NCBI GenBank assembly: GCA_949126835.1
Contig: OX421509.1
Location: 13,172,420-13,236,419, forward strand
Reading direction: 5' to 3'
From: Anisus vortex
Taxonomy: Eukaryota; Mollusca; Gastropoda; Planorbidae
Length of the DNA stretch: 64,000 nucleotides
Within the stretch, counting starts at the first letter, position 1. Every line of letters begins with the position of its first letter. The notes beneath the pieces are model-generated. The model made no database searches. It had not been told where the DNA came from and was given only the letters and a program-made list of their open reading frames with translations. A program made the translations under genes and the position numbers. Below, in pieces: positions 20,961-38,400 of the stretch.

Positions 20961-22169
20961 TGTGTGGCTCTCTTAGGCTGGCAGTAAGATGTATCAGATA
21001 TGTAAATACTAAAGGGTATTGTCTCAAAGATTTCTAGCAATCTTGGACCATTGCTTATGTATGTCTCAAACAAATTTTTCAAATATTGTTTACATTTTCA
21101 AAGATGTAGCGTTTTGTTTTTAGCATTTTTATGAAAAATTTAGCTAGATTAGATTATTGTGTATATTTACAAGATAAAGCTGTTTATTTAATAGAATTTT
21201 TCCCATAGATGAAGCCAGGTTATAAAATTGTTCATGTTTTTAAGACGTAGCCTTGTGAATATACTGCTTTAAATTTAATGTTGAAGAATGTAGCCATATT
21301 CAAGTAATGCTTCCAGTGTAGATTTCAAAGGTGTAACCCTGCTTGATGAATATTGCATTTGTTTTGAAAGCTGTAATCTCCTTGTAGTATTATGTGCTGT
21401 ACATTTTTTTTTAAATTACATTTTGAATGTATCTATTTTACTGCAATCAATTGGCACTATTTCTGTTTTGCTTGTTTTACATTTTAATATCTGAATTTTG
21501 CTTTTTTTTTTTTCAAAAAGCTGTTCATGTTATCGTAAGTACCATCTAGTTAATTCTATTTTCGACGCAATAGTGATGTCTGGCTTGCAGGGAATAAGCT
21601 TAGATCAGTGAATTTTTATGAAAATCTTCAGCTTTCGATACTCTTTTCAACATTGTAAAAAACATAAAGTGGGCTTATGCATGCCCATGTTGCATTATTG
21701 GATGCAACTATTTCCAATTATAAATTTGCACAAGCTCATTATTTTTGAAAATCTACATCATCTGAAAAAAAAACCCACTCTGATGTCCTTGTACGTCTAA
21801 AATAAAAATCTCAAAGGCTATTGCGTTAAATTATAACTTAAAAATTACAACACAAATATTTAGTAAATTGCTCGCTAAACATTTTTTAAATTCCATAAGC
21901 AAGTTCTCCTTCTTGGCTAGTTGCTATGGAGCATGAAGTGAATTGCTTAAACTAGTAAGGGAAAAACAAACTGTAAAAGCCACATCCTGGAAATTATAAC
22001 AACACTCTTATTAAAGTCAAAAAACAGCCTAATGAACAAAAAGAACAGACATGTAAGTTATATGATTTTAGTCTTCCCTATTTGTTATCAAAAGTTTTCA
22101 GGAGAAATAAACGATGAGTAATATTTGTGGTGAGCTGTGCAGTGGCTGTATGGTGCACCTGTTCTACAT

Positions 22170-22325
22170 ATAGGCTGGCTTGTCCTGTGGTTTGTTCACC
22201 AGACTGTCAACCAACACGTTTCGGGTTATATCCCTGCTGCGACCGATCCCTGCCGGCCTGCAGGAGTTTTGGGCCTAGTGGGCGTAATAATCTTCTATCT
22301 AGAAGGAATGTCTGTAAACTTATAA
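22170..22325 (+). repeat. SINE S1, tail type A
   Basis: Diverged head (AGGCTGGCTTGTCCTGTGG), intact CTGCAGGAGTTTTGGGCCTA, and the best preserved tail A hairpin CTTCTATCTAGAAG at 22292-22305. Confidence 0.8.
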
Positions 22326-23559
22326 TATGAAATAGTTTGTCTGGAATGGAAGTTGCTTAAGGCTAGGAGTTTGACCCAGGAGGCAGAATAAACAGGAAAC
22401 ACAGGGGGCTTCACATGCAAGCAGCAAAATTCACTAGCTGATATTTTTTTTCAGTCCATTCCATGTTACTGTTTAAGGACTTTGATGAAGTGCACTTACA
22501 TATTCAATGTTGTCCAGTATAAAGGGAATGAACACAACTGTTATTGTCATGTTTTGTTGCTGGAGTAGACTACCAGCAAATGTATGCAAATGATGTAACC
22601 TTCTAACACAGCTAGCAATGTTACTTTTCAATGTATTGATATCTTGTATTTTACTTAGGTTGTAGTGTGTGTACTTGCTTTAATTTTTGTCGTTTTAGAA
22701 GTGTTAATTTTTTTTATATTTTCTTTTGCTTTATTTTTAAGTTGTTTTTTTTGTCTCATTCTTTATTGTGAATTCTCTTTTTTTTCTCTAGTTGGCTAAT
22801 CTTTTATTATTCAATGTCACTTAGGGCATATAAACAAACCTTTTAGTTCTAGAACGTTTTTATTAATTGCTGCTCCGAGCTTAAAAATATATGTGTTTTT
22901 TTTTTTTATCACGGCGACATCATTTCATCTAGTAAAAAAAAACAAAAAACATTTATCATATCAGTTTGGTGCTTTCACATTTTAAACAAAATATTGTTGA
23001 TTTAATTTTATTATTGTTTACCTTTTTGATCTCAAATTGAGTTCTACATTTTTAAAGGGTGTTCTTTTTAAAAAAGTTTTTTTGTTTATTGGTGAAGTTT
23101 GAAAGAAGAAAAAACTTTTATTTTTATTCCATCCATTTAATGTACAAAATATATTTTTAACTTTAGATCTGTTTTTAATTTTTAATGTCATTTTTTCATA
23201 CTGACCTCTTATTTACCATAGTGTACTGATATGTATAGTATATTGGTTTGTATTGAATGATCTTGATTGTCACTATTAACTATACCAAGTGCTTGGAAGA
23301 ATGCTACAAAATAGGGTTAGGTTCTTTGGGCAACTTTCATTGGTTATAACCATATAACCATATTGTATATTACCGGTATGTTAATATTAATTATCCTTCT
23401 TCATTGCCAGTGTAATTAGGCACAAGGCCAACACGACTCTGCCATGTCTCTCTATCCTGGGTGAAACCAACTGACTTCTATCCTTGTCTTCCCCCATGAC
23501 TTTTTTCTTTGAGCTCTGTAACATTTGCAACTATTATTGGTAATGTTATCTTAAGCCCA

Positions 23560-23839
23560 GGGGCACAGTGACAGAGCGTCAGCGCTTTCAAATGGGGTGC
23601 CATAGGTCCTGGGTTCAAATCTTGTTGAAGGCTAGGATTTTTTCCTAGGATCCGAGGGTGTCCCTGAGTCTACCCACCTCTGATGGGTACCTGACTTTAG
23701 TTGGGGGTAAAGTAAAGGTGGCTGGGCATTGTGCTGGCCACACAATCCCCTTGTATGTCCTGGCCGCAGAAACTGGTGAGCGCTGCTTCACCGGCCCTAT
23801 GATCAGTTTGGTCCGACAGGTACTTTACTATACTACTAC
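23560..23839 (+). mobile_element. SINE S2, full length with 13-bp target duplication
   Basis: Head GGGGCACAGTGACAGAGCGT, B box GGGTTCAAATC, complete body and 3' end GGTACTTTACTA(TACT)n. Flanked by TATCTTAAGCCCA at 23547-23559 and 23840-23852. Confidence 0.9.
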
Positions 23840-24820
23840 TATCTTAAGCCCAATGCTATAGGCTATACTTTTTTGTGGATTTATCTTGTATATCTTTTTG
23901 TATACGGGAAAACAATGCCAGATTATTTGCAAATATGTTCTAATTTGGTAGTTAATATCAATCTTGTTTTACAGGTTATAAAGAAAACATTTCCTTCTCT
24001 GCTTCAGTTGCTTGACTGTTCAGTTGGTGCATAACATTGGATATCTGAGCTCTTCTTAGAAGAAGAGAAGAATCCAGCCTCGATATCTCTCGCTTTTATG
24101 GGTGTCCAATTACAGAAGCCTATTGTAAGAATTTATGTTCAACGTCCTTCTTGGTGTTGACCATCACTTCAAGACTTCAATCAGAGTAGATCAATCTCAT
24201 GCCATCTCTAGGAGGAGTCAGTTCCACTTGTTTCACTAAATATTATACTGTGCCATTGCTCTGTTCTGTTTTCCCAGAATTGAGCGTACCAAGTAAAACA
24301 TTGTTCTAACATTCCAGGCTACGATTCTTATTAGATTTTTTGTGTAGTTTGATAATGACTGCGTCTGATGATGTAGCATTCTTTTTTTTTTTAATGGCTT
24401 GCCCAGTGCGCAACCTTCCTCCATCCCAGGCAATGGCAGAGTCCAATATCATGTTAATTAGAGAGCAACTCGCATTAACCAATTTTCTTGTGACCTTTAT
24501 TCATATTATTGTAGGTCTTTTACTATTTGCCAGAATACCAAAAATACTGTTTGGCCTTGAGCAGAATGTTAGGTGCAGTTATAATATTTTAAACATTAGG
24601 CACAATGTAATGTAACATTTTTTTGTTTCTTCTTATGTTTTTATATTCTGATTTCTAAAAAAACAATTGCAGATTTTTATAATGTTTCATCGTGATTTGC
24701 AAAGATAATCACAGTTTTCTCATTTTGGTGCATATAGCTTTTGTTACAGAAATATGTTACATACTGTTTTGATGTTGTATTTACCATCTAGTAACATACT
24801 TGACTTGAAATTAAACTACA

Positions 24821-24826
24821 AATAAA
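24821..24826 (+). terminator. candidate poly(A) signal AATAAA
   Basis: AATAAA with downstream CTGTTGTTGTTTTTTATATT, a good cleavage context. It could serve gene 1 through a long 3'UTR, or an unseen transcript. Confidence 0.35.
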
Positions 24827-25454
24827 CTTACGTGAAAATAATAGAATCTGGCTGTTGTTGTTTTTTATATTATTTGTACAAATTAAGAATGAACATTAAA
24901 GCTGTTATATGAGATCCTATAGCAGTTCCCACCCTGAATTCTGTTGGATTTGTAAAATTGATGTCAAAAGAGGTTTGACTAGAACTTGATTGAACATAAA
25001 TGTTTAACCCGATCTCGTCAAGTCACAGAAAACATTTAATTTCAAATGTTTGCCTTGGCCACAGTTAGCTGTAAATAGAGCTCTTCTCTGAATTTGTTAT
25101 AATTTTTTAATGTTTTTTTTAGTTGATTGGTCCCATGCAGAAGATTCTTATTTTTGTGTTGGTCGCAACAAATGTGAGATAGCATTTTATCTTTATATTC
25201 TTAATATACATTTGTGAAAGTGCTGTTCTGTCCTCATTGTGTTTAATTGACACTCTGAAAGTCATAAGAGAGTTTGATGAACTGGTAGCTTGTATCTTGT
25301 GAAATGCTTTGGCTGTTTGTTGCATGTAAAGGGAAAAGGCCTGGTCTATCCTCAATGAATTTACCTGTAATTGACACTCTGATGGTCTCAAGTTTCTATC
25401 CTGGTTTTAAAAAGAAACACCAGGATTTTCTCCAAGGTCAGAAGTGGTGGGACG

Positions 25455-25505
25455 ACCTTAGTCTACCCAGCTCTTATGTATACCTGATGGCCATGGCATA
25501 CAAAT
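25455..25505 (+). repeat. SINE S2 fragment
   Basis: Short diverged match: TTAGTCTACCCAGCTCTTATG then ACCTGATGGCCATGGCATAC, with an internal deletion. Confidence 0.45.
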
Positions 25506-25756
25506 ACAATCCCCATTTATGAGAGATATGTTTGTTTTTATATTATATATAGCCTACACTGTGAATGTAAACGGATTTTTTAAAAAATGTCAAATCTAAA
25601 TATAGGCCTAAAGAGAGTCTTTCTGAAAAAAAAGGGTGCATGTGCCCCTCCCCCTACTGGCTGCTGGCTTGAATAAATAATAATATGCTATAGCTATAGG
25701 CCATATGCTTTTAATTTTGTGACTAAGAAGTTAATGTAGGTCTTAGACTTCGCCGC

Positions 25757-25806
25757 CTTCTTATATCTTATACATTACAGATGCTCATTCTATAAAGAAG
25801 ATTATA
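25757..25806 (-). repeat. LINE 3' tail fragment
   Basis: Only the tail of the L1 family: TATCTTATACATTACAGATG then CTATAAAGAAGATTAT, with the hairpin mutated. Confidence 0.6.
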
Positions 25807-26283
25807 GTTAGACTTATAGGCTATAGGTCATAATGGCTATATTATGGACTATGGTATAGGCATAGCAGGGTGCGTTTGTCTTTCATTTCTTAAATATTTG
25901 TAGTAATCTGAGTGAATGAAGCCACGTAAACTACAATCTACAGCTTTTATCTTTGAAATCATGCTTAACTGGTTTCTTTTATGTTCACAAGTTAGCTTAA
26001 GATTAGCTTAAGATTTACGAAGGCCTATTAATACATATAATATAGGTCTATTGATTAAATATTTTTAGCATTTATGCAGGCCAAGAAAGTCTAAAAAGTT
26101 ACACCACGTTGGTGCAATGTTATTGTTTACAATAAGTTACTATAAATAGATCTGACCAAGGTCCCAATGATTTGCGAAAAAAAATTATCAGCCAATAAAT
26201 ATTTTTATTTAGAGTACAGAGAAGAGTAAAGTACTGTGAAATGAATTATTGCTTGTTGAAATGAGTTTTGATTTCAGTTTGTT

Positions 26284-26340
26284 ATAAAAATAAAAAGCCT
26301 TTACGTGTACATTTATTCGAAACGATATTTATCTGCTTCC
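26284..26340 (+). promoter_or_regulatory. RPS27 core promoter candidate
   Basis: A TATA-like TATAAAAATAAAA at about 26283-26295 lies about 50 bases before CTTCCGGTCCGCC, a pyrimidine-led start typical of 5'TOP mRNAs. CTTCCGG is also an ETS-type site common at ribosomal protein promoters. This start would leave a 5'UTR of roughly 75 bases. Inferred from context only. Confidence 0.45.
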
Positions 26341-26410
26341 GGTCCGCCGTGAATTACCAGGCTCGATCCCCAAATTCTGTCTTTTCATTTTTAAGCTTCA
26401 AACTGTGACA

Positions 26411-30248
<3,838 letters not shown>

Positions 30249-30298
30249 AAAAATAACCCAAATCATGGCTGTTGAAGTGATGTGAGGTTGAATGCTTG

Positions 30299-30304
30299 AA
30301 TAAA
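30299..30304 (+). terminator. RPS27: RPS27 poly(A) signal
   Basis: AATAAA about 50 bases after the stop, followed by a long T run at 30330-30344. This gives a 3'UTR of roughly 70 bases, typical of ribosomal protein mRNAs. Confidence 0.8.
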
Positions 30305-30424
30305 TTATGTTTCATTTTAACACAATGTTTCTTTTTTTTTTTTTGTCAATTTGATGTGTATACAAAACATTATATTAAAAGTAATTGACAAGGAAAAGTA
30401 AGCAGTTGGCTTTTATAGATTTTT

Positions 30425-30435
30425 TTTATTTTATT
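30425..30435 (-). terminator. candidate poly(A) signals of the Sushi gene
   Basis: TTTATTTTATT on the plus strand reads as two overlapping AATAAA on the minus strand. Cleavage would fall near 30405-30420, about 100 bases from the RPS27 cleavage site. Nearer AATAAA words exist in this AT-rich tract, so this is the outermost candidate. Confidence 0.45.
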
Positions 30436-33400
30436 GCACATTTTCTGACATGTCAAGCTTGTCATAATAGAATGTGTAGCAGAATATTGCACAAAATATT
30501 GGCACACAGTAACAACAACCCATGCCAGATAGCCAGTAGATTGTTCAGCATTTATACACTAGTCTTAATTATATGCAGCATTATCTACCAAGTCAGGGCT
30601 TCTAATACTGGAAATATGCCTAATTCAATTCTTAGAGTACAAACTATTTTTACAAAATATATTTTACATGTTAAAATGTCACCCACCAACATGCCAGTTT
30701 AAGAAGCCCTAAAAAGACAACACACAAACCAGGAAAAAGTTACAACATTTGATCAGGGTTTTTGTACATACAGGAAGACATTTTGATGTTGATATTTGAT
30801 AGATAATGTCCAGACCAATCAAATAATATTGACACAAAGCTTTACATTGATTAAAAACTGATAGTAGTGAGAAAATAGGTTTAAAAGATAAACACACACC
30901 CACCCCCCCTCTTGGTGACTATACCAGTAGTGAAAATATACATATAAATTTAAGATAATATTTCAATATTTGGGGAAGAAAAGGAAGTGGCATGCAAGAA
31001 TTTGTACACTCCTACAGACATTCTAATTTACAATATAAATATACATTTTTGGCTTTCAGTACTTTTTGAAGTTTTCTGTTGCAAATGAGTATTTTAATCA
31101 GGTACAGGCTTGATAATAAAGATATACACAGTATTCTGCATGCATTATAATTAAGCTTCTATTCCAATTGGGACTAAATTCTACTCATAAAGTATAATTT
31201 TAGTATAAAGTCATAAAGAAATATTTTTTTTCATGGATCATTTCAAAAATGCATTTATTAAAATTAAAAAAAACATAACATGCATGCACATAATACATTT
31301 AAATAAAGCCAAATAAATATACATGGAAAAAAAGCTAGGAATTGCACATTGAGGGTTATAGAGCTATGTACACTTTGGTAATACTGTGTGGTAGAATCGG
31401 TTCCTGATACAATACATGGGTTGACATCAAGTTCCACTGAAAACTAAACAATGGTGATGGCGAAAAATCAAATGGGAGGGAATAAAAAGCAACTACAAAA
31501 ATTATGTAGAATTTGTCGGGTGTTCATTTACGATAGCTTTTTATTGGTTCAGGTTTTATGATTGACTGGGCATACATTATCTCATTATGAAGGCTCTTTG
31601 TTATAAGACATTGAAATTTCCATATACACTTTGAAGCTGTCTTAGCCATATGGTTATTATGAAATTAATATTGGAATTGGAAACTGTTGTGATTTTCTTA
31701 AATGAAATTTTATAAATTACAAGCTATTTTTCTGCTCAATAAGCTTAAATTTAAATTAGGACCACACATTGGTTAGCATAATCTAATTTTAGTAACAAAT
31801 TAATTACGGTACTTAAGATGATTACATACGCTAATTGTTATCAGTAAAAAAAAATCTTTCTTTTGGAGCTGTTCAAAAATGTATTAAATCTATATTTCTT
31901 TTATTTTTATACACAATTTTTTTTAATCAACCTTTTAATGTCTTGTGATATAGTGTATTCTAAAATTCATTCACGAGTATAGTAATTGTAGACTATAATA
32001 TCAACCGCAAAGTAATATAGGAGATTCTGTGGTGATTTTAAAAAAGAAATATCAAGCATAAAAATAATATATATATATATATATATAACAGTAAAATATA
32101 ATACAGGTTTGAAATGCTGTGCAGGTAAAAATGAATGTATAGTTAAAATATTGGTTTAGCAAATTAGTTACACATAATACATTTAGCCTTTAATACACAT
32201 AGTAGGCAGAAAAATTTGAACTAGTTGTAAATGTGGGAAGAACTAATTGTAAAAAAAGAAATATTAATGCATTTTATTTTTATATAAGTAGAAGAAAAAA
32301 TGAACACAATGTTTAGGTCTGTAAAAAAAACTTTGGTATAGCAGTGGTTTATATTTACATTTCTTTTGATTTTAAGCACACAGCCAATATAAATTAATAC
32401 TGCAAAAATGTTTATAGATACAAATACAAAAAATTGTTTGAACAAAACTGAATGAAATGGTATACAGTTATGGAGATAATAAAAGAAGGAGTAACTTTAT
32501 TATTTGTTCAGTTGGTTAAAAAATTTTTAAGTTTTTTATAAAACTAGAAATGGAAGAAGAAATTAAAGAACTTGATAACTGTTACGGTAAATTCCTACCT
32601 GAGCATATCCCAAAAATACCTGAAATGATGGTTGAGTTTCTATTTATAGCTTTGCATATATTATATTACTATATAAATTGTACCAATACTGTAGCAAGAA
32701 AGATTATGATCAAATAATACCAGTAAATCAGTATAGAACATACAAAATGTGTTAACTTTCATTTCATAAATTTCATGGGTCAGGAAATGCTTCATAGAAA
32801 AGAAAATGTCAGATTGTATCTTACTAAAGCTCCTACTCTTAAAAATGACTTTTATTGTATTAATTATGTTTACACAATAAAGATAATTTAAATATGTGAC
32901 CAAATTTTATATGTATAACTGTACCGGTGATAAAAACCAAATAAATTGTGTTGACAGTATTTACACATTCTTGAAGTGAAAGTACTAATTACCAGTTTTA
33001 AAAAAGTTTTGTGGACTCAGACAAGGGAAATAACTGAACTTTAATAATAGTTGATTGGACAACTAGCTGTTGACCACTTTTCCTCTATTACTAGTATTAC
33101 TTTTACGTACATAAATTATTAGTCTAGGCTTTTGACCAAAAGTATTTATGGAAAAAAAATATTAATATTCAATTGTTAAAAAAAAAGCAGATAACATAGA
33201 TGTACATTTGAAAAAAAATAATTTAGTCTGCATTATTCATAGTGCATAATAAATATAAACATTTAATATAAATTATAATAGTGGTAGGCTATATAAAAAA
33301 TATTGCTTTAGTTCTCCACACATTACAAAAGAAAAAAGCTGACACAAGAAACTGGTATCTGGCTATAAGTTGTTGGTGTTGCTTTAATCTGAGCAAATTT

Positions 33401-34150
33401 GATTCAGAAGTACTCCACATCCATTCTGGAATAAAAGAAAAATTTGGTAAGCAAATACATTTTGATATTTTACAGCAAAATTTTTTTAGACAAAAACTAT
33501 GAATGCTGAATTACGGTACCGGGGCATTTAAATTTCAAGATTTGAAATATCTTAGAATGCCCTTTACTTAAGTGTGTGAAAATGTTAACAAATTTGAAGG
33601 AAGAATTCATTTATGTAAATTTGAAGGCTGGCTAAAAAATATTCTTTAGTAAAATCACAAAATTGAGAAATAATATTATAACATTATACTATTGTTATTA
33701 GTGTTATAGACACTCTGTCAATGTCAATATAAAAGATTATTTTGTCCTATGCTTTTCTGTAATATTGCATAGTAATAGTACTTAGTATGTTTACTTTGTA
33801 ACTCATGAAGATATTAACGCCAACATAAAAATATAACAAAATTATCCAATATAACACTAATTATTACAATAACTACAAATAACATAGTCTTCGAATGCAC
33901 TTTACATTTACCATATTATGTTATTGATATAAATTTTAAAAAGTGTGTTTTTAATTTTGTTTAAAAATTGGCAATATTGTCGACATTAGACTGTAGGCAA
34001 TCATGTGCAAGTGCTATTAATTAAAATTCTTATTTATTTTCTGGTAAAAAATATGAGGTGTCCGTTCTAATGTGTACAACTTGGCATCATTTTAAAACCT
34101 AATTAAAATCACAAGACAATAGCATCTGTAATCTATAAATGTATATATAA
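30436..34150 (-). other. probable long AU-rich 3'UTR of the Sushi gene
   Basis: About 3.7 kb directly after the stop at 34151. It has no SINE, LINE or MITE that I can see, unlike the rest of the window, and no exon on either strand. It contains a (TA)n near 32070-32087 and many AU-rich words. The absence of insertions suggests constrained transcript sequence. Confidence 0.45.
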
Positions 34151-35406
34151 TTACCGTGCTAAAGGGGCACAACTGTTCTGAACATGAACTGGATATCCAC
34201 AGTTTTGAGAGGGCTGCTGGGATACACCGTTTGTAGTTGTGGAACCTGTATAAAAAATGTACTGTTCTTGCTGTGTGTTAAACCCTGATGGATGAAAGTG
34301 GCGTGGGATGGGTAAAGGCGATGGGCGATTCTCTGGTATGAATCTACGTGCAACTGCCGGGGACTGTTGGATCGGAGTCGATGTGCCAATGGGCTGAGAT
34401 TCTGTGGAGTAAGGGTGCGCTGGCAACATTAACAATGACTGACCCTGATATAGGTTATAGCCCTCCGGTGTAGGTTTTATATTTCTGATGACGTAAAGTG
34501 GTTCCTGTTGGCCACTGCGATCAGTACTTTGATGTGGAATATGTTCTCTTTGAGATCTAACCGTGCTCTGGCAATTTTCTGACACAAATTCCTGAGGATT
34601 GGAATGGGCAATAGTGTTTGAAATAGGAATGGCAGTTGAAGGCGCAGATGTATTAGTTATACCAGTACCACGTTCACCACTTTGAGCATGTGAGGTGAAA
34701 GGGTTGGTATTTGATGCATTGATGCAGTTCAATTTAGTGTTAGCATTTAGATCATTGAGCCTGTTAACAGGAACAGCTGATGATTCTGTAGCCTCTTGGG
34801 AAAAATTGTTTTGAGGCTGCGCTGGGTTGTGGTTGGAATGTGAAGCCCTCTGCGGCAAAGCACGTCCGGCATTGGACCTTTGGACTGAATCACGTCTTGG
34901 TGGAGACCGGGACCTAGCTCTGGTCTGAGCACGAATGTTCCGCCTGCTAAATCCACCCCTCTGTGGGTGGGACTGCCGCACAGGTGATCGGTATATGCTG
35001 TAATTCGATGGGCCAGGTGTGTATGGAGGTGGCGGCTCCTCCTCAAAGAAACACTGAGGATAATTTTCAGCATACCGGTTGGCAGATGAACTCACACTAT
35101 CAGCTTGGGGATTGTTTGTATCAACTTCATGGGCCCTTTGACCGGCTGCAGTGGTTTCTGGTAAACTATTCCGGTTATCCGCCCCAGTTTGTGCCGGTGC
35201 GTTCTGAGAGACAGGTGCTGTAGTTCTGTTGTCTGGTGCAGTACTGTTGCCTGGCTGTTGCCCCTGATGTTGGCTTGTTCGATAGCTCGGTGGAGCGTTA
35301 GATCGGACGAAGTTTGTCCTTTCTGGGTTCAGATTCCCAGCCCTGGCAGGAACGGTTATGTAATGATTCAATATGGCTTCCTGATAACTTGGCAGTCTTG
35401 TAGAAT
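34151..35406 (-). CDS. Sushi gene last exon, cytoplasmic tail
   Basis: Acceptor TTTAACTTTAAG before 35406; 417 codons then TAA at 34151-34153. Begins within Asp, then STRLPSYQEAILNHYITVP. PPxY sites: NAPPSYRTS near the start and EEEPPPPYTPGPSNY about 115 residues in. Arg/Ser-rich patch RARSRSPPRRDS follows. Otherwise low-complexity and probably disordered. By far the longest open frame in the window. Confidence 0.88.
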
Positions 35407-38400
35407 CTTAAAGTTAAAGGAAAACAGAAAAACACTTTATGAAAACAAATGATGCATGAAAATGTTTGCAATTTTCTTTTTTAAAAGTATTTAGTAATTA
35501 AATGGGATTGTTAACATTCTTAAGTATTATTGTTATTGAAAACAAAGTATTGCAAATAAAAGTTTATATGTGGCTTAGAATGCAGTGGTCTAACAGAAGT
35601 GCCATTCTGAAGGCTGCAGGTTTTGAGTTCAGGTTAGACTAAGGTTTTTCTAAGGTGTCTACCCTGCTATGATGGATACCTGACGTTATTTGGGGAAAGT
35701 TGGGCAATATTTGTAGTCTAGCAGCAACTACCAGTTTTTTTTTAAGTCTCAAAGCTGCCCTTGAATATTCCCATTATCACTTAGACCAGGGGTAGGCAAC
35801 TTTTTGCTAATACTAATAGTATGCCAAACTAGGATTTTTAAATCATTCAGCATGCCAATAGCCTAAAAGTCAACCTGCTCTATTATACTTTTTAAATTAT
35901 TTTTTTATAAGACAATTAATTTAACTCTGTTTCAAGACCAAGGCCAAAAGCAAAGGAAATTTATAGAAAAATTGTTCGTTTTTTTATAATAAAAAAATTT
36001 ACGTTTTTGAGATTATCATCCTTTTCATTTATACCATACCAAATACACAATTTTAATATCATACTTTCACATTAATGGTAATTTGGCTGAAAACATTACC
36101 AAGATGATGATCTAGCTATAGGTAATATTGATTATATTTATGTTCTCAATTTAAATGAGATTTTCTTTAATCGGATTTCTAATTTGCCTTTCAATACTTT
36201 CACTACGCTAATTGATCTGTAGTAATCATACAAACTGTGTAATGTTTTAAAATGTACATATAATTTTTAGTCACATAATATTTTAATAATTTTCAAATAA
36301 TTTTTACAGTTAGGTCATAATATAACTTAGTCATAAATTGTAGGTCACTATTTTTTTTTCATTAAAAAAAACACACAATAAAAACATAATATTAGTATTA
36401 AAAATCTTAGCGCAAATAAAACGGGTTAACTATCTCCCTTTAATTAAAGTGAAGTTTCTAAATTTGATTCAATAATGATGGCAAACATCTATGTTTTTTA
36501 ATATAACAAATATTACTGGTTAATTATTATTTAATTATATAAATCCAGCATTATGGTATTCGTTACAAGATTTAATTATTAGAGTTATGCATGCCTAGCA
36601 GTTGAAAATAGCAGATGATTTTCTTTCGATACCCATTTTTTCATTCCATTCAAATGGTTGCGTTTTAATATCGCAAATATCCCTCTATTAAAAAAACCCA
36701 TCTACATCTTTAGTAAGATCAAGCCAGTTAGGCTTGAAGTAGGGGATATGTAAAATGAGTCCAGGAATTTGAAAGTCTCGCCTTTGTAAACTCTGCTTTA
36801 AGTGCTTTGATACACCTCTTGAAAAGCCCAACTATCTTGATATATATGCCTTTATAAAGGAAATTACATATTATAGTTAAAGGTTTTGAAATTGATTTCA
36901 CTCAAGATATATGGAAATCCATTTCAGTGGTCTAACAGACCAAGTGGTGTTTGACCCTGTCCTTGTAGATGTGTTGAAATCACTGAAATGTGTCGCTATG
37001 TCATTCAGAAACATCAGCATCAACAGTCAGTTTTCCTCATTCAGAACCGGAATTATTTTTTTCATCAATAAAAAACGCCACTTGGAAGGCTCTCGCGTGT
37101 CATTGAAAATCACTCTGGCACGCGTGCCTTAGAATGCCGACCCCTGACTTAGACTTAGGGAAAAGAAATGTTGAAAAGGGTGGGTGGAGGTGGTTGAGCA
37201 CTTTTCTGGCTACACAATCAATTAGTAATAGGCTATTAGTCTATCTGACTTTTGCAAATCTTTCTTCAGTAAAGTGGTTTGAATTTTTTTTTTCAATTTT
37301 GTTTATAGATCTATTACATAAATTACCAGTAGAAGGCCATATTACAAACAGGTTAACATAACAGTATAACAGTAACTTGAGTAATATTTGTAACCAGTAG
37401 AAGGCCATATTACAAACAGGTTAACATAACAGTATAACAGTAACTTGAGTAATATTTGTAATAGTAATTGTCTATAGACTATATTCTATATTATATATTA
37501 TATTCAAAAAGCTAAACTTTAATGAGTTCATGCTTTTGCTAAAGTTAAGGTTTTAAAAAAAAAATATCCTGATTGGTGTTAGGTTAATTTTTCCAATTTT
37601 TTTAAATGTTATAGTTCTTTTTTTTTTTTTTTGTAAACTACAAGACCCAAATAAAATATTCGGTAATTAAAATGGTCTGCCAAATCACCTTGTAAATCTG
37701 AAGCTCTGTGGAAAGACCACTCTCCACATCTTTCATCAGCCCGAGAAAATGCTGGATTGTCTCCCCCTTCACGTCTGTGACCAGTAATGTGAAATATGGA
37801 GGTCGGCGACGATGTAGGGCTTTAAAAGAAATAAGTTACATTTTATGTGGTGGATTTTCTAATAGCAAAACTTAAGGACAAACTATTTACAGTTTTATTT
37901 CATTTATTCATTTAGATTATAATTTAGATTAAGATTCATTAAAAAAAAAGTTTTCCATACCTTCTTGATCTGCACCCGTGTTTTGACCTTGACCTCACTA
38001 TGATTACAATTAAGATGATTAGAGCTAAGAGAAGAATGGCGCCAACAACCCACACGATGATAAGCATCTCAGACAGATTGTCTTTTGCTGTAGGGGAGAA
38101 AAAGTTATAATAGGTCATTGGATAAAACATATTGAATAAAATATTGGAGTAGACGTCAAGTAGGCTAGCATCAGACTTATTTGATTAATTTGATCAAAGG
38201 GCCCGTTGGGCAGACAGTGTCGTTGCTAGGGATTTGGGGGACCGGGAGCCTTGGCCACTTTAGGGGCCCCTGCATTTTGACATTCGACATTATGACATGA
38301 GAAAAAAACAATTCGGACACTCCTTTGGGGGCCCCCCTCAAGTAGGGGCCAGGGGGGGGGACTTTCGAATTTGGACCCCCCCTCCCCCACCCTAGCTACG

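Larger units (their letters stand above)
17896..24845 (+). other. non-coding tract after gene 1, possible very long 3'UTR
   Basis: No exon seen over nearly 7 kb of T-rich DNA. The first strong poly(A) context is AATAAA at 24821-24826 followed by a GT/T-rich stretch. An earlier AATAAA at 18351 lies inside a transposon. The tract contains a mariner-like MITE, a minisatellite and three SINEs, so it may instead be an ordinary intergenic region with a shorter, unseen 3'UTR. Confidence 0.25.

Noticed and set aside
34747..35073. Overlapping frames on both strands in the Sushi last exon
   Set aside because: Shadows of the 417-codon tail frame, which alone matches the upstream exon phase.
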